Assembly (NCBI RefSeq): GCF_025426255.1
Contig: NZ_CP104861.1
Coordinates: forward strand, 2,666,001 to 2,730,000
Direction of reading: 5' to 3'
DNA: 64,000 nt
Source: Pseudomonas fragi
GTDB lineage: Bacteria > Pseudomonadota > Gammaproteobacteria > Pseudomonadales > Pseudomonadaceae
Shown here: positions 53,974 to 63,449 of the stretch, in pieces
Numbering within the stretch: the first letter of the stretch is position 1
Layout: each line of letters opens with the position of its first letter
The notes under the pieces: generated by a model
Told to the model about the DNA's origin: nothing
What the model saw: only the letters and a program-made list of their open reading frames with translations
The model's database searches: none
Translations under genes and position numbers: made by a program

Positions 53974-55326
53974 ATGATCCGTATTGATGATCTGGGTTTG
54001 TTTGTGCGCAGCGCTGCGCTGGGTAGCTTCACGGCCGCCGCGCTGGAGGCTGACTTGTTGCCGGGCCAGGTCGCCGCGGCCATCAAGCGCCTGGAGCGAG
54101 AGCTGGACGTGCGTTTGTTTGCACGCACCACCCGCAGCATTCGCTTGACCGCCGAAGGCGAGCAATACCTGCCCACCGCTCAAGCGGTACTGGAGACCCT
54201 CAAACAGGGGCATGAAAACCTGCGCGGTGAGCACGCGCGTCTTCGGGGCGTGCTGCAAGTGGCTGCACCGTCCGATTTGGGGCGTAATATCTTGCTGCCC
54301 TGGCTCTCGGCGTTCCGCCAGCAGAATCCGCAACTCAGCTTGCGGTTTTTCTTGTCCGACCAGGTTTCCGACCTGTTTCGCGACCCGGTGGACGTCGCCA
54401 TTCGCTACGGTTTGAACGAAGATGCCAGCTATGTTGCCCTGCCGCTGGCACCCTGGAACCGCAAAATACTGGTGGCTTCAAAAGACTATGTAGCGCGTCA
54501 TGGCTGTCCGCAAAGCCCGGATGACCTGACCCGGCACGCCTGCTTGTTGTACCTGCAAAATGGTCGGGTCTACGACAAATGGTGCCTGGGCAAAGAGACC
54601 ATCCAAGTCTCAGGCCCGTTGTTCAGCGACGATGCCGATGTGGTGCGGCTTTGGGCATTAGCCGGCGAAGGCATCGCCTACAAATCCTGGCTGGATGTCA
54701 GTGCCGATGTGGCCGCAGGACGGCTCGTCGTCTTGCTTGCAGACCACCCGGGTGAGTCTTCGCCATTAAGCCTGGTATGCCCGCACCGCAAGCAGATATC
54801 CCCTGCCGTACCCGGCTACTTCGAGCGTGAGCATGGTCTCAGCCTCTATCAAACAGCATGGGTCGTTTCTCTGGCCTACGTGTTTGGTGCTCTGGGCACC
54901 ATTGTGGCGGGCCGCATCTGCGACCGCTTGGTGAAGAACGGCGCCACCGTGTTGGGCAGTCGCAAGATCGTTGTGGTGTCCGCGCTGCTCTCGGCTGCCG
55001 CCTTCACGATTCCGCTTTCGTTTGGCAGCGGCATTGTCCTGAGTGTGATCCTGCTGTGCTGCGCGCTGTTCAGCGTGAACATGGCGAGCTCCACCGCCTG
55101 GATGATCGCGAACACCGTAGTGGACAGCCGGCGCGTCGCTTCTTTTGGCTCCATCCAAAACTTCGGCGGATACCTGGCAGGCTCGGTCGCGCCAATTGTC
55201 ACAGGGTTCAGCATCCAGCAAACGGGCTCTTTTGCCTCTGCATTTTTGATCAGTGCCGTTGTGGCATCTGTGGCAGCGATGGCCTACGCACTGCTACTAA
55301 AGCAGCCCATTTCTACTGACAAATAA
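53974..55326 (+). CDS. In-frame chimera: LysR regulator fused to C-terminal half of an MFS transporter
   Basis: A 450-residue open frame. Residues 1-279 are a nearly complete LysR protein (MIRIDDLGLFVRSAALGSFT to SLVCPHRKQISPAV). At about nucleotide 54810 it switches without a stop to the second half of a sugar-acid MFS permease (PGYFEREHGLSLYQTAWVVS, RICDRLVKNG, NFGGYLAGSVAPIVTGFSIQ) with about five membrane helices. AGGAG precedes ATG 53974. Most simply a deletion fused two genes: the LysR lost its last residues and the transporter its first half. A membrane-tethered regulator is conceivable but unproven. Confidence 0.85.
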   Translation: MIRIDDLGLFVRSAALGSFTAAALEADLLPGQVAAAIKRLERELDVRLFARTTRSIRLTAEGEQYLPTAQAVLETLKQGHENLRGEHARLRGVLQVAAPSDLGRNILLPWLSAFRQQNPQLSLRFFLSDQVSDLFRDPVDVAIRYGLNEDASYVALPLAPWNRKILVASKDYVARHGCPQSPDDLTRHACLLYLQNGRVYDKWCLGKETIQVSGPLFSDDADVVRLWALAGEGIAYKSWLDVSADVAAGRLVVLLADHPGESSPLSLVCPHRKQISPAVPGYFEREHGLSLYQTAWVVSLAYVFGALGTIVAGRICDRLVKNGATVLGSRKIVVVSALLSAAAFTIPLSFGSGIVLSVILLCCALFSVNMASSTAWMIANTVVDSRRVASFGSIQNFGGYLAGSVAPIVTGFSIQQTGSFASAFLISAVVASVAAMAYALLLKQPISTDK

Positions 55327-55347
55327 TCAGATTTACGGAGTAAATGT

Positions 55348-56937
55348 ATGCAACTCACTGGCGAACAATTAATTGGCTACCAGGTGATTCGCGGCAAAGG
55401 CCGTGAGCTTCTGGCGATTAATCCTGATGACCAGCAGGCCATCAGCACTCCGATCTTCACCTGCGCGACCGCGGATCTTGTCGATCAAGCCTGCGTGCTT
55501 GCAGAGCAAGCGTTCGACCCGTTCCGCGCTACCGATCCCGAGACTCGTGCTCAGTTCCTTGAAGCCATCGCTGACGGGATCGTTGAGTTGGGCTCAACCC
55601 TGACTGAGCGAGCGCATATCGAGACCGGCCTGCCAATGGCGCGACTGGAAGGTGAGCGTGGTCGCACGGCTGGCCAACTGCGCCTGTTCGCCTCGGTGCT
55701 CCGCCAAGGCCGGTGGCAAACCGCTACGTTAGATTCAGCGCTGCCTGAGCGTCAGCCCTTGCCACGCCCTGACCTGCGCATGTGCAAAATCCCGTTGGGC
55801 CCGGTTGCTGTATTCGGTGCAAGCAACTTCCCTCTGGCGTTCTCCGTGGCGGGCGGCGATACCGCCTCTGCTCTTGCTGCGGGTTGCCCCGTGGTGGTGA
55901 AAGCCCACCGGGCTCACCTCGGCACCTCGGAGTTGGTTGGCCGGGTGATTCAGGAGGCGTCGAAGCGCCTTGAACTGCCGGAAGGGACATTCTCCCTGGT
56001 AGTAGGTGATGGCAGTGACGTCGGCCAGCAACTGGTTTCGCACCCCGCTATCAAAGCGGTCGGCTTCACCGGTTCTCGAGCAGGCGGTCTGGCTCTAATG
56101 CGCACTTGCGCAGCACGCCCCGAGCCTATCCCGGTCTACGCGGAAATGAGCAGCATCAACCCAGTATTCCTGCTGCCAGGTGCACTGGCTAATCAGGCCA
56201 GTGCGATTGCCACTGCCTTCGTGGATGCCTTGGTAATGGGCGCTGGCCAGTTCTGCACCAACCCCGGAGTCGTATTGGCTGTGGAGGGCCCCGATTTGGA
56301 CGCTTTCCTGGCCCGTGCGGCAGCTCACCTGGCTGAAAAGGCAGCCCAGACCATGCTCACTCCCGGCATTCACTCAGCCTACGAACTGGGGGTCCGCAGA
56401 ATATCGGGCGAAGCAGGAATAGAAGCGGTTGCGTCGGGGCAGGCTCACTCCGGGGCGACTCAAGCACAAGGGCATCTCTACCAGACTACTTTTGCCAGCA
56501 TATCGGCCAATGCTGGCATGCTGGAAGAGGTGTTTGGCCCGGCAGCTATTGTGATTCGCTGTCAGAACGTCGAACAGATGCTGGCTTTTGCTCATTCCAT
56601 CGAGGGGCAATTGACGGCGACGCTTCATCTGGAAAACGAAGATCTGACGATTGCTCAGGGGCTGGTCCAGGCGATGGAGAAAAAGGCCGGGCGCGTGCTT
56701 ATCAACGGCTTCCCAACTGGCGTTGAGGTTTGCGACTCCATGGTGCATGGCGGCGCCTTTCCAGCGACCTCGGACAGCCGCACGACGTCGGTAGGCTCGA
56801 CAGCAATTGAGCGCTTCCTGCGTCCGGTCTGCTATCAGAACTTCCCGGACGTTTTGCTGCCTCGGGCGCTTAAGCATTCCAACCCGCTGAATATCTGGCG
56901 CCAGGTTGACGGGAAAACTGCTGCTCTATGTAGCTGA
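55348..56937 (+). CDS. Alpha-ketoglutaric semialdehyde dehydrogenase
   Basis: A 529-residue aldehyde dehydrogenase of the 2,5-dioxovalerate type. Catalytic Cys303 in GAGQFCTNPG, EMSSINPVF with the general base, GFTGSRAGG, and the characteristic C-terminus IERFLRPVCYQNFPDVLLPR. Converts ketoglutaric semialdehyde to 2-oxoglutarate, the last step of glucarate/galactarate, arabinose or hydroxyproline breakdown. It follows the MFS part of the chimera by 21 bp, so a sugar-acid operon once stood here. Confidence 0.9.
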   Translation: MQLTGEQLIGYQVIRGKGRELLAINPDDQQAISTPIFTCATADLVDQACVLAEQAFDPFRATDPETRAQFLEAIADGIVELGSTLTERAHIETGLPMARLEGERGRTAGQLRLFASVLRQGRWQTATLDSALPERQPLPRPDLRMCKIPLGPVAVFGASNFPLAFSVAGGDTASALAAGCPVVVKAHRAHLGTSELVGRVIQEASKRLELPEGTFSLVVGDGSDVGQQLVSHPAIKAVGFTGSRAGGLALMRTCAARPEPIPVYAEMSSINPVFLLPGALANQASAIATAFVDALVMGAGQFCTNPGVVLAVEGPDLDAFLARAAAHLAEKAAQTMLTPGIHSAYELGVRRISGEAGIEAVASGQAHSGATQAQGHLYQTTFASISANAGMLEEVFGPAAIVIRCQNVEQMLAFAHSIEGQLTATLHLENEDLTIAQGLVQAMEKKAGRVLINGFPTGVEVCDSMVHGGAFPATSDSRTTSVGSTAIERFLRPVCYQNFPDVLLPRALKHSNPLNIWRQVDGKTAALCS

Positions 56938-57082
56938 TTGGTCGCAGCACAAGGAGCCGGAATGGAGGTCCAGGCTCCTCCTCGCGAAAGTCACTTCACA
57001 AGAGCATTAAAACAGGCCTTGGAAATCCCCCCCTTTCCTTTCGGACCTAACAATTTGTGTCGATATGTCGACGATGTATTGA

Positions 57083-58012
57083 TCAGGAAAGACCCGATGC
57101 AGGGAATTTTTGCTCCTTCAGCTTCTCCATCACCAATCCAATGAATGCTGATACCGCCAATGGCAAATGTTGTCGGCTGGGATAAAGCACATGCAGGCCG
57201 TATCCGGTGCGATGGTACTGCGCAAGCACAGACACCAGGCGCCCTGCTTGAAGATCAAGCTTGGTCATCGCGGGCGGCAGCAAGGCAATGCCTAGCCCAG
57301 CCAACGTCGCCTTGCGCAAGGCTTGGGCGGTGTTTCCATTGAAACGGCTAGTGATCTGTACCTCTTGCGCGGCATCGTCTGGCCCGTGAAGGACCCAAGT
57401 AGTGACTCCGCTAGGATGGCCAAAACTCACACAGTCATGATTGAGCAGATCATCGAGCGTAGTGGGCACCCCTCTTTTTTCAAGGTAATTCGGGCTGGCC
57501 ACCAGACCTTCGTTACCCGCTTCAAGAAGTTGGCGACCGACGTATCCTGAGTCCTGCAACGCCCCACCTCGAAACGCAATGTCAATGCGATCAGCGATCA
57601 AATCGGCGCGTGCATCACTCAGTACGAAGTCGACGTGTACGCGTGGATGGGTGGCCAGAAAATCGGCCACCCATTCCATTGGAAAAAAGTCGAAGAAATC
57701 AGCCATTGCCGCAATGCGCACCGTGCCACTCGGTTCCTGGTTTCCCGCAATTAACTGCTGTCCGGCGTCAATCAGGCCTTCTACTGCACCGAAGCATCGC
57801 TCGTGAAAAACTTTGCCAGCATAGGTAAGCGTGAGTTTGCGCGTTGACCGCTGCAGCAACCTCGTACCGAGTTGAGCCTCAAGCTGTTGAACGCGCCGAC
57901 TCAAGGTGTTGGAGGGCATTCCAAGCTGCCGCGCTGCCTCAGCGAAACTGCCGTTTCGTACCACTTGTACAAATAATGCGACGTCATTCAGGTCAATCAA
58001 CTTCCCGCCCAC
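57083..58012 (-). CDS. LysR-family regulator
   Basis: A 309-residue LysR protein with HTH (LNDVALFVQVVRNGSFAEAA, NTLSRRVQQLEAQLGTRLLQ) and effector domain. Its start lies 9 bp from a 9-bp-arm palindrome (58022-58044). Divergent from the pirin gene at 58247, the probable target. Confidence 0.9.
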   Translation of the reverse strand: MGGKLIDLNDVALFVQVVRNGSFAEAARQLGMPSNTLSRRVQQLEAQLGTRLLQRSTRKLTLTYAGKVFHERCFGAVEGLIDAGQQLIAGNQEPSGTVRIAAMADFFDFFPMEWVADFLATHPRVHVDFVLSDARADLIADRIDIAFRGGALQDSGYVGRQLLEAGNEGLVASPNYLEKRGVPTTLDDLLNHDCVSFGHPSGVTTWVLHGPDDAAQEVQITSRFNGNTAQALRKATLAGLGIALLPPAMTKLDLQAGRLVSVLAQYHRTGYGLHVLYPSRQHLPLAVSAFIGLVMEKLKEQKFPASGLS

Positions 58013-58021
58013 CTCTTCGAA

Positions 58022-58044
58022 AATTGGATTAGTTCAATCCAATT
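58022..58044. promoter_or_regulatory. LysR-type operator between LysR and pirin
   Basis: AATTGGATT and AATCCAATT are perfect 9-bp arms around AGTTC. It is the longest of the N5-spaced palindromes found next to LysR genes in this window. Confidence 0.65.
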
Positions 58045-58246
58045 ATGCCATCTAATAAAGCAATTGATAGGCGCATATCCTTCAGGCATTGCTGCAGTTG
58101 ACCTTCAGTTGCCGGATTGACCTATAGCCTTACCGCTACTGCTGATCGGCATCACTGAGGTCATCCACATCCAGCCCAGGCAGCCGGAACGCTGCTCGAA
58201 GACGTTGTCTGGCGGCACGGGTGCTCAAAAAACCGAGAGAGAACAT

Positions 58247-59086
58247 ATGACCGCCAGCGTAGTAGTTCAGCAACGCGCTATTGCCCATCGCACAAAAGGC
58301 AGCACACATGGCCCCATCACGAGGCTTGTTAGTCCCGGTGATCTAGGCGAGCTTTTGAAGCCCTTTATTTTCCTGGACATTTTCAGCTTGAGCGCAAGTG
58401 GTGGTAAGTCGAGTTTCGGCATGCATCCGCACTCAGGGATCGCTACGGTCACCTTTATGACCCAAGGCGATGTCTCTTATGAGGACACCACTGGGGCGAC
58501 AGGTTTATTGCTTGCCGGTGGTGTTGAGTGGATGCAGGCCGGCAACGGGGTGTGGCACGACGCGACGCTAGCGAGCGATTCCTCAATTCAGGGCTTCCAG
58601 CTTTGGGTAGCACTGCCGCCGTCGCTTGAAAACGCGCCCGCAATCAGTACCTACCTTGCGCCGTCCCAAGTTCCACAAACAGGCCCAGTGCGGGTGCTCT
58701 TGGGACATTACGGGGCAGCTCAAAGCCTGATTCAGGCACCGAGCGACATGAATTATCTCGCCGTGAACCTCAAAGACGGTGAGCACTGGCGTTACACCCC
58801 ACCGACTGGTCACAACATTGCCTGGCTCGCGATTAGTTCAGGAAGGCTGGACGCAGGAGAGGTGGTCAATGCCGGCGAGCTCGCCGTGTTTGAAGAGTCA
58901 GAGCACCACATCGACTTGGTGGCGAAAGGCGATTGCTCTTTCGTGATGGGCTCGGCGGTAAGGCACCCGTACGACCTGGTGATGGGTCACTACTCGGTTC
59001 ACACGAGCAAGGCTGCTCTAGCTAGGGGCGAAACGGAAATACAGCGGATTGGCACACGGCTGCGCCAGCAAGGACGACTCAATTAA
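58247..59086 (+). CDS. Pirin-family protein
   Basis: A 279-residue bicupin. Iron-site motif HPHSGIATVTFMTQGDVSYE and AGNGVWHDA are at the family positions, with a divergent second metal-loop. Bacterial pirins act as quercetin dioxygenases or redox regulators. ATG 58247 (MTASVVV) follows GAGAG; the frame opens at 58205. It may be cotranscribed with the Old Yellow Enzyme 72 bp downstream. Confidence 0.88.
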   Translation: MTASVVVQQRAIAHRTKGSTHGPITRLVSPGDLGELLKPFIFLDIFSLSASGGKSSFGMHPHSGIATVTFMTQGDVSYEDTTGATGLLLAGGVEWMQAGNGVWHDATLASDSSIQGFQLWVALPPSLENAPAISTYLAPSQVPQTGPVRVLLGHYGAAQSLIQAPSDMNYLAVNLKDGEHWRYTPPTGHNIAWLAISSGRLDAGEVVNAGELAVFEESEHHIDLVAKGDCSFVMGSAVRHPYDLVMGHYSVHTSKAALARGETEIQRIGTRLRQQGRLN

Positions 59087-59158
59087 GGCCGCTTAACCCA
59101 GCGCGAACATCATTTCGACAATTACCACTCAATATTCCAAATCATACCGAGGCACATC

Positions 59159-60238
59159 ATGACCACGAGCAATCTCAACCTTCTTTTGTCTCCAACACAG
59201 ATCAACACCCTCCACCTGAAAAATCACATGGTAATGGCGCCGCTGACGCGAAGCCGGGCTGGTGAAGGTGATGTTCCGACATCCACGGTGGTCGAGTATT
59301 ACCGTCAACGTGCCGGTGCGGGTCTCATCATTACTGAGGGCTCTCAGATATCGGCTCAGGGCAAAGGCTATATAAGAACACCGGGCATCTTCAGCTCCGA
59401 GCAAGTCTCCGGTTGGAAACACGTGACCGACGCAGTGCATGCAGAAGGCGGACGGGTATTTCTCCAACTCTGGCACGTCGGACGTCTGTCCCACTCCCTG
59501 GTACAGCTCAATAATCGGCTTCCGGTAGCACCTTCAGCGATCAAGGCGGATGGTGAAACTTACACGTCTGAAGGCCTGAAGCCTTACGAGTTGCCACGGG
59601 CCCTGAGTCTGGATGAAATTCCTGGAGTGATCGCAGATTTTCGCCAAGGCGCTGAAAACGCGAAACGTGCGGGATTCGACGGTGTGGAAATCCACGGTGC
59701 AAACGGTTACTTGATCGATCAGTTCCTGCGCGATGGCACCAATGCCAGAACCGATTCTTACGGCGGTTCTGCAGAAAATCGCGCTCGGTTCCTTAAAGAG
59801 GTTGTGGAGTCGGTTATCGAAGTATTCGGGGCGAGCCGCGTGGGCGTTCGTCTGTCGCCGATCTTCAATTACTTCTCCATGAGCGACAGCGATCCCCAAG
59901 CAACTTTCAACTACGCGGCAAAAATGCTCAGCCGCTACGGATTAGCCTACATGCACGTAGTTGAAGTCGGTACAGGGTCATTCGATTTCAGAGAGCTAAA
60001 GCGCCGTTTCGGTGGTACCTACATCGCCAATGGAGGCTATGACGCAGAGCGCGCAGAAACGTCGCTCCAGGAAGGAAATGCTGATCTAGTGTCGTTTGGC
60101 ACAGCGTTCCTGGCCAACCCGGATTTGGTAGAGCGATTCAAACATGGGGCAGCACTGAATGACGTAGACCCGACCACCTTCTACCAGGGTGAGGAGCGCG
60201 GTTATACGGATTATCCGACCATGGCCGAAATCGCATAA
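59159..60238 (+). CDS. Old Yellow Enzyme, N-ethylmaleimide reductase-like
   Basis: A 359-residue FMN ene-reductase: NHMVMAPLTRSRAGEGDVPT, LQLWHVGRLSH and VEIHGANGYLIDQFLRDGTN with His179 and Asn182. The third Old Yellow Enzyme in the window. It lies downstream of pirin and converges with a LysR gene. Reduces electrophilic alkenes or nitro-compounds; natural substrate unknown. Confidence 0.92.
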   Translation: MTTSNLNLLLSPTQINTLHLKNHMVMAPLTRSRAGEGDVPTSTVVEYYRQRAGAGLIITEGSQISAQGKGYIRTPGIFSSEQVSGWKHVTDAVHAEGGRVFLQLWHVGRLSHSLVQLNNRLPVAPSAIKADGETYTSEGLKPYELPRALSLDEIPGVIADFRQGAENAKRAGFDGVEIHGANGYLIDQFLRDGTNARTDSYGGSAENRARFLKEVVESVIEVFGASRVGVRLSPIFNYFSMSDSDPQATFNYAAKMLSRYGLAYMHVVEVGTGSFDFRELKRRFGGTYIANGGYDAERAETSLQEGNADLVSFGTAFLANPDLVERFKHGAALNDVDPTTFYQGEERGYTDYPTMAEIA

Positions 60239-60325
60239 AGCTCATGAACGGCAGTTGAAATGAAGCCTGTCGGGGAATGTCGCTCGTTGATCGCTCGATA
60301 CCCAGGCAGGCGCCTCGCTCATGGG

Positions 60326-61264
60326 TCAAACGGAACGAATGCCTTGCGCCGAATGCTGTTCCCATGGTGCGCAAGGTGACCACGCCTCCACAAGCTTGTC
60401 GATGAAGAGTCGAATTTTTGGAGAGAGGTGACGCTTGCTAGGGTAGATCACCCGAATAGGCTCTGCGGCCTCTGCATACTCTGCGAGCAATTGAACGAGC
60501 TTGCCGTTCCGCAAATCGTCGTTAACCACGTAGGAAGGCAGAGTCGCGATACCCAAGCCAGCGACAGCTGACTGGTGCAATGACTCAGCGCTGTCCATCT
60601 GTAGCCTTCCACCATGAGTAACGGACAACGAGCTGCCATTAACTCGAAAATTCCAAGGAAGCAGTCTCCCGCCGCTCACGAAATGCAGACACTGGTGCTC
60701 GGACAAATCCTCGGGCGTTTTGGGCTGGGCATGCTCAGCCAGATAGTTGGGTGAAGCGCAGGTAATCATTTGCTGGTAGGCCACAGTGCGCGTGAGCAAC
60801 CGAGAGTCCTCCTTGGGAGGCCCGATACGTATAGCCAAGTCAAATCCCTCATCAATCAAGTCGACCAGTCTGTCGGAGAAGGTGATATCCACGCTCAAGG
60901 ATGGCCAATCCTTCAGGCAGCACTCGATGTGCTGGAGAACATAAAGTCGGCCTAACGCAACCGGTAAGCTCATCCGCAGTCGTCCACTGGGTGTCGAACG
61001 ACGAAACGCAAGGGCGTCCTCAACATCGTCCAGATCCTGAAGAATGCCCACACAGCGCTCATAAAGAACCTGGCCGTCATCCGTCATGCTCAAACTCCGG
61101 GTGGTGCGATTGAGGAGGCGTACCTGTAAACGGGCCTCTAGTCTGACTATCGACTTACCCACCGCCGAGCGTGTAAGGCCAAGTTGCTTTGCCGCCGCAG
61201 TGAAGCTTCCAGCGTTTACCGAGGTTACAAACGCTGCGATATCGTTCAGGTTATGGAGTTCCAT
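60326..61264 (-). CDS. LysR-family regulator
   Basis: A 312-residue LysR protein: HTH (LNDIAAFVTSVNAGSFTAAA, SAVGKSIVRLEARLQVRLLN) and effector domain. Divergent from the esterase at 61387, with two inverted repeats between them, so it probably regulates the esterase. Converges with the Old Yellow Enzyme gene. Confidence 0.9.
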   Translation of the reverse strand: MELHNLNDIAAFVTSVNAGSFTAAAKQLGLTRSAVGKSIVRLEARLQVRLLNRTTRSLSMTDDGQVLYERCVGILQDLDDVEDALAFRRSTPSGRLRMSLPVALGRLYVLQHIECCLKDWPSLSVDITFSDRLVDLIDEGFDLAIRIGPPKEDSRLLTRTVAYQQMITCASPNYLAEHAQPKTPEDLSEHQCLHFVSGGRLLPWNFRVNGSSLSVTHGGRLQMDSAESLHQSAVAGLGIATLPSYVVNDDLRNGKLVQLLAEYAEAAEPIRVIYPSKRHLSPKIRLFIDKLVEAWSPCAPWEQHSAQGIRSV

Positions 61265-61308
61265 GGGGCCTCTGGAGTCTCAACGTTCGGGCGACTTGGC
61301 ACCTGCTA

Positions 61309-61382
61309 TGGGGAACCCTATTCCCCAATAACAAGCATAACATCTCAATTAGAAACTCCAATGCCCAACGATCAATTGAGAT
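61309..61382. promoter_or_regulatory. Two inverted repeats in the LysR-esterase promoter region
   Basis: TGGGGAA-CCCTA-TTCCCCA (61309-61327) has perfect 7-bp arms with 5-bp centre. ATCTCAATT (61342-61350) and AATTGAGAT (61374-61382) are perfect 9-bp arms 23 bp apart. The second pair ends 5 bp before the esterase start. Confidence 0.55.
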
Positions 61383-61386
61383 CATT

Positions 61387-62313
61387 ATGAACACTAAAGT
61401 ACAAGCAGCCGTCCAAACTTGGGCCAACAGCCTTAGCGATCTGGTACCCGTTCTTAAGGGAACCGATACCACCACAAAAATGAGCGACATCCGCGACGCT
61501 TACGCAAAAATGCTCGCGCAAAACCCAGCGCCTGCCGGCGTCAAATTTGAAGCAGTAGACATGGGCGGCGTACCAGGCACACTGGTCACTCCAGACGAAA
61601 TCAAAACCGACGCGGTAGTGATGTACATCCACGGCGGGGCGTACATTGTTGGCCGTCCAGACGGGTACCACGGCATCAGCGGCAACTACGCTAAAATGCT
61701 CGGCGCTCGGGTGTATATGCCGGACTACCGTCTTGCCCCTGAGTACAAGTTCCCTGCCTCTATTGACGACACATTGCGCGCCTACGAGTGGTTGCTTGAG
61801 CAGAAAATCCCGGCTAACAAGATTGCGTTCTCTGGCGAGTCGGCTGGCGGCGCAATGGTTGTCAGCGTCATGGTTGCGGCTAAATCGAAAGGGCTTCCAT
61901 TGCCTGCGGTTGGCTCCTCCATCTCACCATGGGCGAACCTTGAACACACCGGTGCTTCCATGAGCAACCGTGAGGGGCTGGACCCTCTGAACTCCAAGCT
62001 CGTGCTGGATATCCTGGCTAGAGCGTTCCTGGGCGACACATTGGCCAATCATCCTCTGGCCTCACCTGTGTTCGCGGACGTCACTGGTCTTCCACCAATC
62101 CTGGTGCAGATCGGCGAGAACGAACTGATGTTGAGTGATGCAATGCGCCTTGCAACTCACCTGGCTGATAACCGCGTTCGCGTAAACCTGGAAGTATGGC
62201 CTGCGATGTTCCACGCCTGGCACTTTTACGCCGCCATGCTCCCAGAAGGTCAGCAGGCAATGGAGAGCTCCGTGCGCTTCATTGAGGCTGGCCTGGCCGA
62301 CGCAATTCGCTAA
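61387..62313 (+). CDS. HSL-family alpha/beta hydrolase (esterase)
   Basis: A 308-residue esterase with oxyanion motif YIHGGAYIVG, nucleophile GESAGG, and catalytic His in MFHAWHFY. The acid is probably in IGENELMLSDA. Cytoplasmic. It acts on short acyl esters. Divergent from the LysR gene at 60326 and followed by a hairpin. Confidence 0.92.
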   Translation: MNTKVQAAVQTWANSLSDLVPVLKGTDTTTKMSDIRDAYAKMLAQNPAPAGVKFEAVDMGGVPGTLVTPDEIKTDAVVMYIHGGAYIVGRPDGYHGISGNYAKMLGARVYMPDYRLAPEYKFPASIDDTLRAYEWLLEQKIPANKIAFSGESAGGAMVVSVMVAAKSKGLPLPAVGSSISPWANLEHTGASMSNREGLDPLNSKLVLDILARAFLGDTLANHPLASPVFADVTGLPPILVQIGENELMLSDAMRLATHLADNRVRVNLEVWPAMFHAWHFYAAMLPEGQQAMESSVRFIEAGLADAIR

Positions 62314-62324
62314 AACGCAGACCG

Positions 62325-62352
62325 ACCGCGACAACGTCCTGGCTGTCGCGGT
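62325..62352 (+). terminator. Hairpin after the esterase
   Basis: ACCGCGACA and TGTCGCGGT form a perfect 9-bp stem 11 bp after the stop codon, with a 10-base loop, followed by TCTGCTCATTT. A weak T-tract terminator. Confidence 0.55.
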
Positions 62353-62426
62353 TCTGCTCATTTGGTTTGTAACACTACCCCTCCCAATACCGCTCATCGC
62401 TGATGCAGCATGAGGAACGCAACTTA

Positions 62427-62442
62427 GATTATGATCATAATC
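62427..62442. promoter_or_regulatory. Perfect 16-bp palindrome before the SDR
   Basis: GATTATGATCATAATC is fully self-complementary and lies about 50 bp before the SDR start. Its form recalls MarR- or TetR-type sites. No matching regulator is adjacent in the window. Confidence 0.5.
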
Positions 62443-62490
62443 AATGTCACCCCATCCGTTGTATCAAGCCCTTGGCCATTGAGGTATCAA

Positions 62491-63303
62491 ATGAGTGCAG
62501 CTTCCGAAAAAACGGCGATAGTGACCGGTGCATCATCCGGTATTGGGCGCGCAACTGCCGAGGCTTTGGTGCAGGCGGGATATACAGTGTTCGGTACGAG
62601 CCGCAAGGCCGGCGACAGTCCATCGCAGGTGTCCCTGCTCACTTGCGATGTTACAGATGCAGACTCGGTCAGTGCCCTTGTTTCATCTGTGCTCGCACAG
62701 ACCGGGCGGATCGACCTCTTGGTTAACAACGCAGGTATTGGCCTGCTTGGCGGAGCTGAGGAGTTCTCGATCCCGCAGGTGCAGGCACTGTTCGATGTCA
62801 ATTTGTTCGGCGTAATCCGTATGGCTAACGCGGTATTACCGTCGATGCGGCAACGTGGTCAGGGACGCATCATCAATATGGGATCGATTCTAGGGTTGGT
62901 ACCTGCGCCCTACTCCGCTCATTATTCGGCGGTCAAGCACGCGATAGAAGGCTATTCAGAATCTCTTGATCATGAGGTGCGTGCCTTCGGTATTCGCGTC
63001 TCGGTCATCGAGCCCGCATTCGTGCGTACTGTCTTCGATCAAAACGGCATTGAACCGGACTCGCAGTTGAAGCAATACGATCAGGCTCGACTCGGGTTCA
63101 GGGCCCTGCTAGCCGAGGTAATGCCGAAAGCCGACCCTCCGGAAGTGGTGGCCGCGGTAGTAGTGAAAGCGGCGACTGATGTCCGCCCTCGCCATCGCTA
63201 CACTGCCGGAAAGACAGCTCAACAAATCAGTCTTTTGCGCCGCTTTGCCCCCGCAGGGATCTTCGACAAGACCTTACGCAAGCAATTCCGCCTACCGGCT
63301 TGA
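62491..63303 (+). CDS. SDR-family oxidoreductase
   Basis: A 270-residue SDR with TGASSGIGRATAEAL, LLVNNAGIG, MGSILG and the active-site YSAVK. ATG 62491 has GAGG at 6-bp spacing; the frame is open to 62431. The C-terminal segment (DVRPRHRYTAGKTAQQISLL) resembles retinol-dehydrogenase-like SDRs. Substrate unknown. Confidence 0.9.
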   Translation: MSAASEKTAIVTGASSGIGRATAEALVQAGYTVFGTSRKAGDSPSQVSLLTCDVTDADSVSALVSSVLAQTGRIDLLVNNAGIGLLGGAEEFSIPQVQALFDVNLFGVIRMANAVLPSMRQRGQGRIINMGSILGLVPAPYSAHYSAVKHAIEGYSESLDHEVRAFGIRVSVIEPAFVRTVFDQNGIEPDSQLKQYDQARLGFRALLAEVMPKADPPEVVAAVVVKAATDVRPRHRYTAGKTAQQISLLRRFAPAGIFDKTLRKQFRLPA

Positions 63304-63449
63304 ATCACAAGATGTATGAGCCGCAGGAGATCAGCGGCGTCGCAGTGCCGCCGAGTCAATTACTCCGGCCAATAAACCTGAGCGACTGTCCGGAATCATC
63401 AGAGCGCTGCAGTCCAATGACTAAAAGGCGAAGCCCGATCAAAGAAGCC

